Source of the DNA: a bacterium
GTDB taxonomy: Bacteria > Bacteroidota > Ignavibacteria > Kapaibacteriales > Kapaibacteriaceae
Reading direction: 5' to 3'
Length of the DNA: 5,462 nucleotides
NCBI GenBank assembly: GCA_020050895.1
Contig: JAGVJW010000240.1
Span: 1 to 5,462 of the forward strand
The number at the start of each line of letters is the position of its first letter. Position 1 is the stretch's first letter. The translations under genes were made by a program, and so were the position numbers. This document shows, piece by piece, positions 4,999-5,462 of this stretch. The notes below the pieces were generated by a model. It ran no database searches. It was not told the DNA's origin and saw nothing but the letters and a program-made list of their open reading frames with translations.

Positions 4999-5460
4999 CT
5001 ACTGACCCCACCAATTGATAATTCTTTCGTCAAGCGTTTTGATATCATTCTGGCCACACGGAACGATTTGCCTAATATTATGTTGGCTACATACCGACAA
5101 CACCGTATCTAGTTTATCTGAATACAATCGGATGTTCGACACGATGTCATTAAAATCGCCTATTTCTACTATCTCATCTTTACCTGCACGAACAATGAGA
5201 ACCCGATCAATCCGAAACGAGGTAATCAATTTCCCAACGTTGAAGTCGCTCAAATTCACTTTCTCAGCCTCAAGGATACTTGAAATTGTATTTCTATCGT
5301 CGCTTGCAACATCCCTTTTCATGGCTGCTTCCAAATCATTGATAGGACTTTCAATTACAGCCGATGATAATCGAACTCCAGGAATCTTTGCAAGAGCAGC
5401 TAATGCTATGTTAAGACCACTTGAACAAGCATATAGATTGACGCTAAGCGAATCGCAATG
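4999..5460 (-). CDS. Alpha/beta-hydrolase-fold protein, C-terminal 153 residues, N-terminus beyond the window
   Basis: The minus-strand frame is open from the window edge to TAG 4999-5001, so the start is off the right side; the TTG at 5334 is merely internal. Numbering from the first full codon at 5460, residues 9-24 (LYACSSGLNIALAALA) look like the nucleophile elbow and following helix of alpha/beta hydrolases, with A-C-S13-S-G in place of G-x-S-x-G. AVIESPINDL (34-43) fits the next strand. IDRVLIVRAGKDEIV (83-98) fits the strand carrying the acidic residue, D95. The last block, IRQIVPCGQND, is where the catalytic His is normally found after a strand (G-H), but here it is Gln137; H127 is nearby. 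Activity as an esterase or peptidase is therefore uncertain. It precedes the subtilase with a 16-base overlap or a 5-base gap, depending on the subtilase start, so the two are probably co-transcribed. Confidence 0.65.
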   Translation of the reverse strand, partial: HCDSLSVNLYACSSGLNIALAALAKIPGVRLSSAVIESPINDLEAAMKRDVASDDRNTISSILEAEKVNLSDFNVGKLITSFRIDRVLIVRAGKDEIVEIGDFNDIVSNIRLYSDKLDTVLSVCSQHNIRQIVPCGQNDIKTLDERIINWWGQ

Positions 5461-5462
5461 AA

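Noticed and set aside
5015..5461. Open plus-strand frame of 148 codons with hydrophobic stretches
   Set aside because: It is antisense to the hydrolase frame, which shows family motifs and continues into the subtilase operon; the plus frame shows no recognisable motif.
1..5462. tRNA, rRNA, CRISPR array or phage attachment site
   Set aside because: No cloverleaf-like segment, regularly spaced repeats or tRNA 3' end was recognised on either strand.

Overview
The window is bacterial and consists almost entirely of nested insertion sequences beside the end of a small two-gene cluster. The phylum cannot be read from the sequence. Base composition is moderate, and all transposases are of DDE type with helix-turn-helix/coiled-coil OrfA partners (IS3 family and relatives), so the DNA looks like an IS-rich accessory region.

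Layout. (1) 1-1156, minus strand: an IS3-family element (E1) whose 3' end lies off the left edge. Its orfB is open from 785 to the edge with a complete DDE triad; its orfA is frameshifted. (2) 1157-1408: no gene, only IS-end-like repeats and a triplicated 12-bp motif. (3) About 1181-2672, minus strand: a second, related IS3 element (E2), recognisable over its whole length but broken by several frameshifts. (4) 2673-4089, plus strand: a different IS3-type element (E3) with an intact orfB. Its orfA has lost its start, apparently because E2 ends exactly at that point. (5) 4081-4191, minus strand: the first ~33 codons of an orfA from a fourth element (E4), cut by the right end of E3. (6) 4253-5460, minus strand: an alpha/beta-hydrolase-like protein (N-terminus beyond the window) followed by a small subtilisin-like serine protease without a signal peptide. 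The two are almost certainly one transcription unit.

How it fits together. Order of events is inferred: E3 went into E4, and E2 then landed at or deleted the start of E3. The non-IS cargo is the hydrolase-subtilase pair. Both proteins keep the fold signatures of their families, but the motifs are altered: D-R-V and H-S-E-S in the subtilase, A-C-S-S-G and a Gln near the usual His position in the hydrolase. It is the best candidate for an undescribed system here, possibly peptide maturation or a conflict-type effector pair. The deciding neighbours lie to the right of the window.
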